Below are positions 11,341 through 22,082 of a DNA stretch of 64,000 nucleotides, in pieces. Made by a program: the position numbers and the translations under genes. The stretch lies in NCBI GenBank assembly GCA_009809945.1, contig WTPW01000951.1:62001-126000 (forward strand), written 5' to 3'. Position 1 is the first letter of the stretch. The number at the start of each line of letters is the position of its first letter. The notes below the pieces were generated by a model. That model saw only the letters and a program-made list of their open reading frames with translations, was not told the origin of the DNA and ran no database searches. The stretch comes from Gigaspora margarita. Its lineage: Eukaryota; Glomeromycota; Glomeromycetes; Diversisporales; Gigasporaceae.

Positions 11341-11626
11341 TAGGGTTCCTCAAATTCAAATCAAATCAAATATTGGATCAATTTGAATTTGATCAAATCA
11401 AATTGACCCTAATTTGAATTTGATTTGATTCAAATATTTGGATTTGAATTTGATTTGAAATTGAATTTTTAATAGTAATTTTCAAATCAAATCAAACATT
11501 TGTCAAATCAAATCAAATTTGGCCAAATTTGAATTTGATCAAATCAAATATAGTCAAATTTGAATTTGAATTTGATCAGATATTTGATTCAAATATTTGA
11601 AGATCAAATCAAATTGCGGAACCCTA
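11341..11626. mobile_element. Oligomer hAT-like MITE, copy 1 (286 bp)
   Basis: Ends are tagggttcc and ggaaccctA, flanked by a perfect 8-bp duplication gtagaaat (11,333-11,340 and 11,627-11,634). Almost the entire element consists of the words caaatcaaat and tttgaatttga in both orientations, so it can fold on itself in many registers. The 8-bp target and TAGGG start suggest hAT. Non-coding. Confidence 0.85.
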
Positions 11627-11634
11627 GTAGAAAT

Positions 11635-12320
11635 GATTGATAATGTTAGATGAATATGCTTAGATCTATAATAAGTTGTATTTAGATATACTTAAAAAAC
11701 TTACTAGTATTTTTGTTTAGAGATATTTTAGCAGAAAGACCAAAAAATATGCTAAATATGCTAATTCTTCGAAACATCATGACAAGCTATCTATGTAATG
11801 GATTGGTTGCAATTTTTCTATTAAAGTTATTGTCAATAATCCAATAACTAATATAGCAACTATAGCAATAAATTATAATTTATTGCATAAAAACCAAAAG
11901 ACATATCTGTATTTCAAAATGTCAAAGACTTTATTGCAAATAATATTAATTTCTTATGATAAGAAATATATGCAAGACTAATTGGTGAAGGTATAGAATT
12001 AATAATTTAGCAAAAAAAATTCATTTTTGATAAACTGAGCTTGGGCAAGATAGGTATAAACATCATAAGGATGAATTTAAATCATCAACAAAATAGCTAA
12101 TAGAAAATGGATTTACAATTATTCTTGAAAAAACACATTCAGTCCATACTCTTGTATTTATGATGGGACTCTACAAGTATTTATAACAGTTAAGTATTAA
12201 TATTTCTAAGTTATAAAGTCACCAAAATTTTGCTCTAAAGAACTTCATAAGATTGTTTTGTGAATAATAGAGTTGCATCTTTGCCAACATTCTTTAATTC
12301 CTATATAAGATAGTCAATTT
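11635..12320. other. Gene-like relic between two inverted MITEs, unidentified
   Basis: One forward frame from about 11,725 to 11,975 is open except for one TAA. It has a Lys/Tyr-rich start, then a Cys and an Asn-Phe-Ser-Ile-Lys patch, then a Leu-His-Lys-Asn end, faintly like the CX-W/F-HNH layout of FAR1/MULE zinc-finger regions. Later frames are broken. The resemblance is weak and this is not called a gene. Confidence 0.2.
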
Positions 12321-12328
12321 CTTATTGA

Positions 12329-12614
12329 TAAAGTTCCACAATTTGATTTGATCTTCAAATATTTGAATCAAATATTTGATCAAATTCAAATTCAAATTTG
12401 ACTATATTTGATTTGAACAAATTCAAATCTGACCAAATTTGATTTGATTTGACAAATATTTAATTTGATTTAAAAATTACTATTAAAAATTCAAATTCAA
12501 ATCAAATTCAAATCCAAATTTTTGAATCAAATCAAATTCAAATCAGTGTCAAATTGATTTGATCAAATTCAAATTGACCCAATATTTGATTTGATTTGAA
12601 TTTGAGGAACCCTA
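12329..12614. mobile_element. Oligomer hAT-like MITE, copy 2 (286 bp, inverted)
   Basis: Reverse-orientation copy of 11,341-11,626 with exactly the same length. Flanks are cttattga (12,321-12,328) and cttattgg (12,615-12,622), 7 of 8 matching. Its own distinct target duplication shows independent insertion and not an inverted duplication of a larger unit. Confidence 0.85.
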
Positions 12615-12622
12615 CTTATTGG

Positions 12623-13360
12623 AACAACAATTTATAAAAATGCTTTTTAAGAAATGTACAATTTTTGTAAATCAAACTCCTTAATATCCTTTTGGTATTA
12701 CTTGTAGAGTAAATAGTATAATGATCAATAATGGACATTATAGACCCAACTTTCTGTGAAAATAAAATATCAATACTTAAAACTACAATGTTTGTAGAAG
12801 GATATTGAAAAACTATAAAAAGAGATTTTTTTTACAAGTTTTTCCAAATTTGTCTTAACTTGGTAGTATATATTTTAATGACAAAATTTGCTATTTATCT
12901 ATTATAAAAAATCTAACAAATACTAGTACGATCACGTTTCTTGTGAAATATAAATGTGGAGGGATAGTTTAATTTAACTTTTTTGATGTCGCTTATGCTG
13001 ATTTTTCATGAAATCCTTTTTTAGTAGGAGTAATGATTTTCATTTATTCATTTTTGGAAGGAATTAAGAATTTACATATTGCATAAAATAATTCTGTGTG
13101 CGAATATGATATATGATGCAAATATGATGTAACTTTACGTAATAATTTTGAATTTATCATTATTTGTTATAATAAAAATTGACATATGTATTTACGCATT
13201 TAATGTAATTAATTTCAAATTGTATGATATAATGCTAATGCTACTGAATAAATTTTTTAAATTGGATTTTAGCAATTTCGTTGGGGTTTCATTGTTTCAT
13301 CAAATTTTCACTTTGTTTTTTTTTCATTAACACAATTTATTTAATGCAATAGTGACTTAT
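12623..13360. other. AT-rich stretch, nothing recognised
   Basis: No convincing coding region. The 60-codon ORF at 13,148-13,330 is Phe/Ile/Leu-rich low-complexity translation of AT-rich DNA. Confidence 0.4.
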
Positions 13361-13364
13361 TCGA

Positions 13365-13805
13365 CCTTAACCACATGCTGAGTCATGGCATACCAAGTAA
13401 GTTCTGCAGAGCAGGATTTTTTTTTCATAGTAACTTACAATAAAAAACAAAATTTTCAATACAAACTAATTCCACACCGTGTATTGCCAAAATAGCAAGT
13501 TCTGTATTAGTATATTTTGCAGATTAAAATCATGATATTTCTTTAACCACATACTGTATCACAGAAATAGCAAGTCCTGTAATAGTAGCTCATAGTAGCA
13601 TGAAACCTTAGACACAAACTGCGTTCACTGAAATAGTGCATAGGTCTGCAACAGAATTTATTACAGTAACTAACGATAGAAATTGCAACAATTCCAATGC
13701 AAACTAACTCAACCACATACTATGTGCCACTGGAATAACGAGCAAATTTCGTGTCTGAATTTTAGTAACATTCAATTGAAGTTACAATAATTCCTATACA
13801 AAATT
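13365..13805. repeat. Degenerate tandem repeat, ~105-120-bp unit
   Basis: About four diverged units, each with 'aaccacatactgtgtcac', 'aaatagcaagttctgta', 'tagtaacttacaatagaaa' and 'caattcctatacaaac' elements in the same order. Non-coding. Confidence 0.6.
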
Positions 13806-13928
13806 CTTTTGTTTGGTAATTAGGCATCATGACTAGGAAAGCTTGAAATTTTTTCTTGGTGGTTAAGTTTCATCATGATAACAAGATAGGAACTTTTCAT
13901 GTTAGGATTAGGCTCCAAGGCTATGAGA

Positions 13929-13978
13929 ATAGGGTCTGGAATGGGCTGGCCTTCAGGCCGGCCCATTCCAGACCCTAT
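13929..13978. repeat. GC-rich near-perfect hairpin
   Basis: Two 24-nt arms (agggtctggaatgggctggc and complement) with one mismatch are separated by a 2-nt loop, tc. The GC content is far above the surroundings. No poly-T tract follows on either side and no promoter is seen, so it is not called a terminator or RNA gene. Confidence 0.8.
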
Positions 13979-13979
13979 A

Positions 13980-14740
13980 TAAGAACAATGAATTTCATTC
14001 TTAAAATTAGGAATCAAGATAACAATAGTAAAAAAACATGATGTTTTGTAAGTGAGCTCTATGGAAGTAGTAGTACAAGGGCCTCTTATTTCATTATTTA
14101 TTATTGTGATTGTGATAGCAGCATGGAAACCTATTGATTAGTGTTCAGGCTCTACGCCTAAAATGACTTCCTTAGTGATCAGACCTGATGGTAATATTAG
14201 CACATACTCACAATACTACTGTATATAAAGCTGTACAGCCAATTCTTATTTCACTATAAATTTTTCTTCAGTACATTTTCCCGCTATAATATATATACTT
14301 GGTGTATCTTTTTCTGTATTAATAAAGCCATCTGATTGAACAATTATAATAAGCGTTATAGTTGAAGCATTCAAAATAATGATCTACTTTTTAATTTTTT
14401 ATTTGTGCTAATACGGCAGAATTTTTTTTTAAATGGAAATTATTTTGAATTTAAATAGGCAATTGAATGTGTCATTGAGCTTATTGTGTGTGATCATACT
14501 GGTCCTGTGCGGCATTATGCACTGTGCAGCTACTCTAATTTATACTAGAATAGAGAAGCTAAATGGATTAAGTTATTTAAATCAGAAAAGAAAAATTATC
14601 AAATTTTGAAATTAATAAAATATATATTTAACTAACATAAATCTATGGGTATGCAGGTGCCTATCAGTGTTTAAAATAGAAATTTTAATTTACTGGTACA
14701 TGCACCTGTTATATAAAAAATATCAGTTCAAAAAAAAACC
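13980..14740. other. Stretch with no recognised feature
   Basis: Somewhat less AT-rich than its neighbours at 14,040-14,340, but frames are short and no element ends were found. Confidence 0.4.
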
Positions 14741-14745
14741 TGTAA

Positions 14746-16093
14746 GGGAGCTTTCAGAAATCAGCTGATTTCTGGGTGGGTGGGTGGGTTATTTGAAGTA
14801 TCAGGTGTAATTCTAGCCAAAATTTTATAATTCTGGTCATAGTTACAAAATTATTTTTAACCAAAATTATAAATTTATTAAAAATATTTAATAATTAATA
14901 ACTTTTGATCTATAAACCAAATTTGATGACTTAACTACCAAAATGATCCTCTCAATAAGAGGATTTTAGCAAATCCAAAATTATTAGAAAAGTAAGAGGT
15001 TTCCATTTTATTATGTCCTATATATATATAGTATAAATACTAATAGTATTTTTATTATAATAAAATTATAATATTCAAATTTGAATTCTCAATATCTATT
15101 TGTTCAATGAGCTAAAATTTTAAGTAGATAGATATAAGATTGACCTATATCATATTAAAATTTTAGCCAAATCAGATCAGTAGTTCTTGTGAAATTGTTT
15201 AAAAACTATATATAATTTTGTAAAATTATTTTAGGATAAAAATTGGTTCTTAACAATCACAAGTAGTTATTACATAGTAAAGTCCAAATTTTACTATGTA
15301 AATCGATTATAATTGCTTAAGTAAACTTATTTGGGAGATCAAAATACATATACTCCGAAATTTTTATCCAAATTGGAAAACTTTTTATTATTAACTTTTA
15401 ATTTTTACTTTCATTGAATATATTTTTTTAAAAAATTTTAATTTTTTCATCAAATGTAAAAATCAAAAGTCAAATAATAAAAAAGTATTCAACACTGATA
15501 AAAATTTTAGAGTAAGTGTATTTTGATCTACTAAAAAAGTTTACTTAAGCAACTATAATCAATTCATATAGTAAAATGTTGATTTTACTATATAGCAACT
15601 TTTGTCGATCATGCGGTAGCTTATTTTTAGATCAAAAATGGTTTTGAGTTTTTTTAAATATTAAAATTTAATTAGTTAATAGTCTAATCACTAGGGAGTA
15701 TAACCTATGTAAACCCTAAATATATAATTTACTGCACTTCTCAAAAAATTTAATTACAGAATTCTGTAATCAGAATAAATTTGTGTTACTATAAAAGTTC
15801 TATAATTTATAAATAATCATAAACCATTTTTGTAATACAAATTTATTTCGATTTTAGGATCCTGTAATTCTGTTTTAATAATTTTGGGCATCCTAGCATC
15901 CTCTCATAGAGAGGATCATTTTGGTAGTTAAATCATCAAATTTGGTCCAGTAGATCAAAAGTTATTTACTATTAAATATTATATCTAACTTTTTAATAAT
16001 CGTAAAATCTGATTGGCTTATTGGAGTATTAGGTGTGGGTGGGTGGGGGTAGGCTCATAGTAAACAAAAATCAGCTGATTTCTGGAAGCTCTC
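14746..16093. mobile_element. TAA-flanked family A element, copy 1 (1.35 kb)
   Basis: The inverted ends gggagctttcagaaatcagc and the complement of ggaagctctc (aatcagctgatttctggaag at the right) are flanked by TAA (14,743-14,745 and 16,094-16,096). Both ends contain the palindrome aatcagctgatt and a gggtgggtggg tract. Subterminal blocks 'ccaaaatgatcctctcaata' and complement form large arms. A family B element (about 14,987-15,742) sits inside. This copy lacks the other insertions found in the second copy (45,225-49,385) and so serves as its empty-site control. Non-coding. Confidence 0.8.
14987..15742. mobile_element. Family B element inside A, copy 1
   Basis: The right end atttactgcacttctc matches the B terminus at 8,627-8,642. 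The left end (gaaaagtaagaggtttccat) is diverged but is followed by the same 'tattatgtcctatatatata' as in the 8,050 copy. It carries the shared palindromic core at about 15,255-15,605. The segment agggagtataacctatgtaa near 15,695 is the uninterrupted target of the insertion at 46,732-48,437. Confidence 0.65.
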
Positions 16094-16269
16094 TAAAAAA
16101 TTTTTATATAAAGTAAGTATTTGTAGTTAATTTGTATTAGTTGATTTTTATTAGCTTAGCCAATTTATTTAGCTGATTTTTCAAAAAATTGATTTAGTTA
16201 ATTTTTATGTTAGATTATATTAAAAAATCTCAGTAACCAATCAATTTTAGGCTGGTCCAGTTGTTTATA

Positions 16270-16434
16270 CAGTATAACCCCACAATAGTCACATGCCAAT
16301 CTTAGATGCCTATTGTGAGATTGTAACTAATATGAGCAAAAATTTATATATACTGTATATAGTTAAATAGAAAAATTGAGATAACTATAGCAAGATTGTA
16401 ACTAATGCAAATGTGACTATTGTAGGGTTATATG
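16270..16434. mobile_element. Pogo/Fot1-like MITE (165 bp)
   Basis: The left end is cagtataaccccacaatagt and the right end is a near-complement ending attgtagggttatatg. Both are flanked by TA (16,268-16,269 and 16,435-16,436). A CAGTATAA-type start with a TA target is known from pogo/Fot1 elements. Non-coding. Confidence 0.7.
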
Positions 16435-16539
16435 TACTACATTCCTAGTATATATGCGCATGCATATATGTGCCTTATGATTATTTTCTAATTTAGTATG
16501 TGAGAATCTATCTTGTCAGTCAAAAATCAAATATTTTAA

Positions 16540-17558
16540 AACTTTGAGTGAAGATGTTTTGTTTTGACAACTATCTGACTAAATTCAATGAACTTTTTAT
16601 TTACATTATATGAATTTGTAGAATTAAAAATAAAAAAAGTTCATCAAATTTAATTAGATAGCTGTCAAGAAATCTTTACTCATGTTAGAGAAAAACCAAA
16701 ATATCTATTAAAATAAAAGCTGTACCAAAGTTTTTTAAAACTTTGAACGAACTTTTTTATTTAAATCCTATGAATTTATAGAATTAAATAGAAAAAATCA
16801 TCAAATTTAGTTAGATAGTTGTTAAGATATCTTCATCCACTGGTCAAAAATAAACATATCATACACATATCATACACATATCGGGTACCCGATATGTACC
16901 CGATATGTGTATGATATGTGTAGGATATGTGTAGAGTTGATGTATCTACACATATCGGGTACCCGATTATATATTTCCTCACATACCCTACACATATCAT
17001 ACACATATCCTACACATATCCTACACATATCGGGTACCCGATATGTATAGGATATATGTACGATATGTTTATTTTGACCAGTGATCCAAAGTTTTAAAAA
17101 ATTTTGGCACAGCTTTTATTTTAATAGACATTTTGATTTTGCTCTAACTTTGAGCAAAGATATCTTGACAACTATCTGATTAAATTTAATAAACTTTTTT
17201 ATTTGAGCTCTATATATTCACATAATTTAAATAAAAAAAAGGTTATCAAATTTGATTAGACTGCTGACAAGATAACTTTGCTCAAAGTTTTAAAAAAACT
17301 TTGGCGTAGCTTTAAGACATTTTGATTTTTTTCTAACTTTAAGCTAAGATATCTTGACAACCATTTAACTAAATTTGATAAAATTTTTTTATTTGAATTC
17401 TATGAATATATAGAATTCAAATAAAAAAAGTTTATCAAATTTAGTAAAATGGTTGTCATAATATCTTTGCTCAAAGTTAGAGAAAAATCAAAATGTTTAT
17501 CAAAAGAAAAGCTGCGCCAAAGTTTTTTTTAAAACTTTGAGCAAAGTTATCTTTACAA
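16540..17558. repeat. Palindromic 'P' repeat array, block 1
   Basis: Alternating inverted modules of about 170-200 bp. Each runs from 'gagcaaagatatcttgacaa' through 'aaatttgatgaacttttt' to a centre such as gaattctatgaatatataga and back through the complement, then 'gttagagaaaaatcaaaatg' and 'aaagctgtgccaaagttttt'. Interrupted by the MITE at 16,838-17,083. Other blocks: 25,163-25,420; 38,165-39,029; 41,360-41,766; 42,314-42,390. Confidence 0.75.
16838..17083. mobile_element. CACTA-like MITE of cacatatc repeats (246 bp)
   Basis: Ends are cactggtcaaaaataaacat and its complement ending ttattttgaccagtg, flanked by atc on both sides (16,835-16,837 and 17,084-17,086). The interior is almost wholly repeats of cacatatccta / cacatatcata and the 12-bp palindrome atcgggtacccgat in both orientations. 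CACTR ends with a 3-bp target suit CMC/EnSpm elements. The family is inferred from the ends only. Confidence 0.7.
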
Positions 17559-17689
17559 TGGTCTAACCAATTTTTTTTTTTTATTTCTTTGATAGTCTTG
17601 TCGGTGCTACATTAATAAGTTTACATACTAATCTATGATTTGTATATATTAAACCTTCCAATTGCAAGCCCGGCATCATCCGGCTATCC

Positions 17690-17775
17690 TGAGACGCCCA
17701 GATGCGACCTGTCGCACTAGTTTTCAACAGAAAACTAGAGATTGTGGTCAGCTCTGTCAAAAACTGATCCAAAAT
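17690..17775 (-). other. LINE 3' UTR hairpins
   Basis: In the minus-strand RNA, AGUUUUC-UGUU-GAAAACU and UGCGAC-AG-GUCGCA can form adjacent stem-loops. The second is sequence-identical in the truncated copy at 57,985-58,193. In the first, one G-C pair is replaced by A-U there. LINE 3' stem-loops can serve as reverse-transcriptase recognition sites; that role is inferred here. Confidence 0.55.
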
Positions 17776-18440
17776 GGCTTTATACTATTAAGTATAAAAT
17801 TGTTCACCGTTTCTTCATATACCTTTCCTATTTCTACTTCTTTTGGTACTTCAGGTTGTTGATCTATACTGTTACTTGAATTCTTGACATTATTAAAAGG
17901 GCCGGGGTCCTCTTCTTCCTCTTCATTACACGTGAGATTTAAACTTGATCTAGAAATCTCAGGATTTCTCGTTATCTTCATTCTCTTCAGATCTCTCGTA
18001 ATGCCTATCTGAGATTCCCATCTTGCTACTGCATTGCATCTGGTTTGCCATACGAGGTCAAGGAAACCATTCTCTACTATTGATTTGTAACCTTCGACGA
18101 AATCTAATGTTGCTTTCCTCATTCCAATTACTATTCTTAGTCTTTCAAGTACATTCTGCAGGAATAGACCTCTTATTATACTTTTTCTTAGTTCCTGAAC
18201 CTCAGATATATTTCCTCCGAAAATAGCTTTCTTTAGGTCGATTGTGTTCAGGTCTCCAAGAATTTCTTGCAGAATTTTTTTCTGTGCCGTCAGGAAATCT
18301 GCTCCTTCTAAGTTTAACCAATGTGCTATATAGCTTTTACACTCGGTCATGTGATCAAAGGTTTCTTTGGTTCCCTTATTACATATGATGCAATTGCTTG
18401 AAGGATATAACTCTGCTCTTCTTCGTTTAAGGACTGACAA
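17757..18440 (-). pseudogene. LINE ORF2 C-terminal region with Cys/His finger
   Basis: An open stretch of 227 codons at the 3' end of ORF2. Near its start lies a C-x2-C-x8-H-x4-C finger (CIICNKG, then DHMTEC), the reverse-transcriptase-associated zinc finger common at the C-terminus of LINE ORF2 proteins. The rest is a basic helical segment and an acidic patch (EEEEEDPG). It follows the RNase H domain in the same transcript. A matching finger (CVVCKKK, then EHPISC) appears at about 56,600 in the second LINE. The start shown is only the edge of the open frame, as ORF2 is interrupted by frameshifts. Confidence 0.8.
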
Positions 18441-18539
18441 GGTTGGAACTTCATCGATTAAACACTTGAGCCTGAAAGCAGTTCTTCTGCTTGTGCTTGT
18501 TGATTTGCATCTAATTCCGGTTCTTCTCTTTATGTCTTT

Positions 18540-19397
18540 TCAGAAGAGAGGCCAGGCATGTTTAATTGTACCTTTAACTGGTTCTACTTGACTTATAACT
18601 TTTGAGACCTTAAATTCTGCTCCAACCTTAAACTCAAAAAGACGCTTGATGAAAATATGTAGTGGCATTTCTATATATTTCCCTTTCCATAAAGGAATTG
18701 CATCAAATCTAATAATGTTTTCTAGTTTTAAATTTTCTAACCTATCTGTCTTTGTTCCTTCTTTCGCTAACTTGTCAGCCTCTTCATTCCATGTGTCACC
18801 GCTATGGCCCTTAACTTTGTTGAATTTGACTCCTAGACCTTTGGACTTTTTCAAGTCTTGGATTTTTGTGATTAGGCTATAGTTTTTCTCTTTGCTCCAC
18901 TGGTTGAAAGCCTCTAGCTGTATTTTCTTGTCCAGGCTTGCAATTGCCGCCGCACTATCTGTATTAATAACTATGTCTAAATCCTTTGGCACTATCAAAA
19001 TAGCCAACTAAATTGCTACTAATTCTGCCTTAGTTGACGAAGTCCAACTACTAAATCCTATCTTTCCTTCTTCTAATTTAACCTCTTTACCTGAGTTTAG
19101 CCATATCCAGCTAGCACCCATAACTTTCAAACCCTCCTTTTCAACTAAAGATCCATCTGTATATACCTGAAAGCTACTATTCCCTGTTCCTACCAGTATA
19201 TTATATTGACTAATCAGTCTATTTGTCAAATCACTCTCTAGATCTTGCGACCGAATTAATTTGTATGCATGATCACATATTACGACTCTATCTACCACAC
19301 TATATGAGAGATCCCTTTGGTTGTTTGCTTCTTTTCCTGTGTTCGGCTTATTCAACTGGTCTAATATAGATTTGTACTTTGTAGGGCATTGCGTCAC
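18540..19397 (-). pseudogene. LINE RNase H domain (one in-frame stop)
   Basis: Ribonuclease HI domain that would degrade the RNA strand during reverse transcription. The four acidic motifs are visible in order: VYTDGS (about 19,160), STKAELVAI (just above 19,010), INTDSAAAI (about 18,960) and VKGHSGDTWNEEADKLA (about 18,800-18,750). The reading frame continues across a single TAG at about 19,009, so only one nonsense codon splits it into 129- and 155-codon parts. The catalytic Asp, Glu, Asp and His/Asp residues are all retained. RNase H is present in only some LINE clades, which helps classify the element. Confidence 0.88.
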
Positions 19398-19574
19398 TGT
19401 ATTAGGTATAACACTGAGTACTTTGCTTTTATGTATGGATAGAAGGTGTTCACTTCCTCCTTCTTTTGGTTGGTCTTCTCTTTGGCGTGATCTTTCTACT
19501 TCGTCACACTGAATGCATGTGCTCTTTGTTTGTACTGAAAAATATTTCCCTTTCTTTTCCTGAATTTTGCCGAA

Positions 19575-20276
19575 CTAAACTTCGTTACTCTTGTCTAGGT
19601 TGAAAAAAATAGTTTCTTTCTTTCTCTTGTCTTCTGTGACCTTTTTTAAACTCCAATTCAAAGCTAAAGAGTTGTCAGATGGTTCGCTCTCCAGCTTCTT
19701 TATACATCTTGATATGTTGTCAACTAACATTAATTTTTCCAACTCCTTGAACCAATTTGCCTTTCTCCCTCTGCTTGGTGTCTTCTTAATTAATTTTAAC
19801 TCTTGCCAGAAGATCAACTTTTCTGACTTTTTATCTAGTGGTTGTTCTACGAAGAATAGATTTAGCTTGCTCAGGGTTTTGTATACTTTGGTAAACACTT
19901 TTATTCCTACTATTTCTCTAATTTTCATTCCTTCCTTGCCAATACAAATCGACAATCATTTGGTTTGAATTGTAATGCCCATAGACCTGGCCTTGAGTAG
20001 GGATATGCATGTTAAATTGTCCTTCCATATTCTTCTGAGCCATGTTTCTTCGTTTTCTATATCAGTGTCCTTTGTTATACACGCATTCTGAAAACCTTGT
20101 TTAGCTCTTAAGATTGTAAGCTCTGATAGGCTTCCTTTGGAGTTCAGCCTTTTTTGTAAACCTGTAACCTGCTTGGCAACTATTTCCTGAGCCAAGGTCT
20201 TACATCCTAGCAAACCTTTGTATAAAACAATATAGTTACCCGCCTTCTGTGTAATGTTTAATTTATGCTTGATCAT
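19575..20276 (-). pseudogene. LINE ORF2 linker between RT and RNase H
   Basis: Two adjoining open stretches (106 codons ending near 19,956 and 126 codons ending at 19,575), Lys/Leu-rich and without a recognised fold. They sit where LINE proteins carry the RT thumb and connection region. The two frames are offset, so at least one frameshift lies near 19,955. Similar text (CxxLQ, NWFKALE-type words) is found at about 54,900-55,400 in the second LINE. Confidence 0.7.
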
Positions 20277-20330
20277 TCGAATGTATGGCTAGTGTATACT
20301 ATTAAGAGCTTTGATTGGAAGCTTTGAGAG

Positions 20331-21800
20331 CTACAGGATGTAGCTAATTTTTGGAAGTAAGCATTTATTGTTGACGTACACTAGCTGGCTCATAGAAAGT
20401 TTTTTCCAGTTTAATGCTATTGTGAATTGTCTTACTATGACACGTACTTTCTTTCTTATTAACGATTCTTTCATCTTGCCATTCAACCAAACTTCCAAAA
20501 ACCTAGTAGTTGATGCTATGTTTTCTGCTTTTACAATTTCACTGCAGAAGGTTACTTGATTCTCTTCCTTCTGTACACTTGAATTCAGGATCAACAGTTT
20601 GAACTTCTTTCCATTTATTTGTATATTGTTGATTTCGAAGAATTCGCTTGCTATTTTTGTTATTTTTCTAAGCATAGTTTGGTTAGCTGCTATCCACGTC
20701 ATATCATCTGCATAAGCTAATACAGAGAATTTAATCTTCTGCTGTTTGCGTGATTGTCGCGCCCAATTAGTTGTTTCTTCTAACTTGATTTCATAACCTA
20801 TGTCCTCTTTACCAGTCATGTAGCACAGAAGAGGATCATAAAAAATGCGCCACAGAAGGAGAGACAGGACTTCTCCTTGGTCGATCCATCCCATCTGATG
20901 CTTCGTATGGGTCAGTTGTACCAACAGCTGTAATTACCCTTGCTTTCCTTTTTTCGAAGAGATTCAAGACCATTTGAACTACTCTTTTTGGTAACTTTAA
21001 TCTATACATTGCTAACTCTAATGATAATAAAGATACTGAGTCAAAAGCTTTTCGCATATCTTGAAAGAGGATCCACATTTCTTTGCCTTTTTTCTTTTGC
21101 ATCCTCCATTAACATATTCATGATGTGGATCAGGTTTTCGGTAGAGCAACCAGGTAAACCTGCAAAATCGGGCCCTTTCAGTATTTCATTCTCCACAAAA
21201 ACCTTCGCTAGCCTTTTGTTTAGGATTCTTGTAACGCACTTTCTGAAAGACTCTAATAATGCTATGGGTCTTGCATTACTAAGTATATATTCCCACTCTT
21301 CACTTTTAGGGATTAAATATAATTGCGACATTTTCCATTTGTCTGGAATATCACCCTCTATCAAACATTTGTTTGCTATTTGTCTGAAGAAATCTTGAGC
21401 ATAGAGTCCAGCTTGTTTAATTAGTCTATATCCTATTCCCGAAGGCCCTGGTGCTGAGGTGTTCTTGGATTCTTTGAGTGTTGCACACCACTATTCTAAA
21501 GCAATTTCTGATGTTACTTCTGCATACCATTCCTCTTTAATTCTTTCTATAGGCTTGTAAATTTCTTTCCATTCTTTAGACATTGAATCCAAATTCATTT
21601 TCCTCTTTTGAAATTGGTTCTGAAAGTAATCTATTGTTTTTTTTAAAACCTCCTTCTCTTCGGTTATTAATTTCATATCCTGTCCTTCTTTATCAAATAA
21701 CCGGTCCAACTTGATTGATTTCCATGGCTTATTTAGGAGGCTTCTAAGCATCTTTTTCTGATTGGACTCAATCATCGCACACCTCTTTTCTATGTGCTCC
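20331..21800 (-). pseudogene. LINE reverse transcriptase domain
   Basis: RNA-directed DNA polymerase of ORF2. Visible in order: SNARPIALLESFRK (RT motif with ARPI), GCSTENLIHIMNML, FQDMRKAFDSVSL (motif A with the catalytic Asp, near 21,070), a DQGEVLS-LLWRIFYDPLL block (motif B region, near 20,870) and YADDMTW (motif C, 20,714-20,703). All three catalytic aspartates are present. At least two frameshifts break the frame (near 21,050-21,100 and near 20,850-20,920). It lies between the endonuclease and the RNase H on one transcript. The second LINE has the same blocks with YADD changed to YTND. Confidence 0.9.
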
Positions 21801-22082
21801 TCAATTTCTAACTTTTGTGTTTGCGCCCTTTCTTGTGCTGCTTTTGCATTCAGAAGCTTCTACTAGCCCTTTAGGTCCATAATTACCTCCTCTGTGNGAC
21901 TTAGAAATTTNGGTATTCTCNTTTNCTGACCATGATTAATGAAATCAATTACATCATTGCACTTTTGCAATTCTTCTGTAGATAATATTCTTCCCTCCAG
22001 TTTCTGAAGTGTTCTTATTAATTTACTAAGTTTTACTGTAGCATCCAATAAGTCCATTTTGGGTTGCTTTTTGACCTTATAA

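Noticed and set aside
13929-13978. Rho-independent terminator
   Set aside because: Eukaryotic context, no poly-T tract after the stem, no gene upstream.
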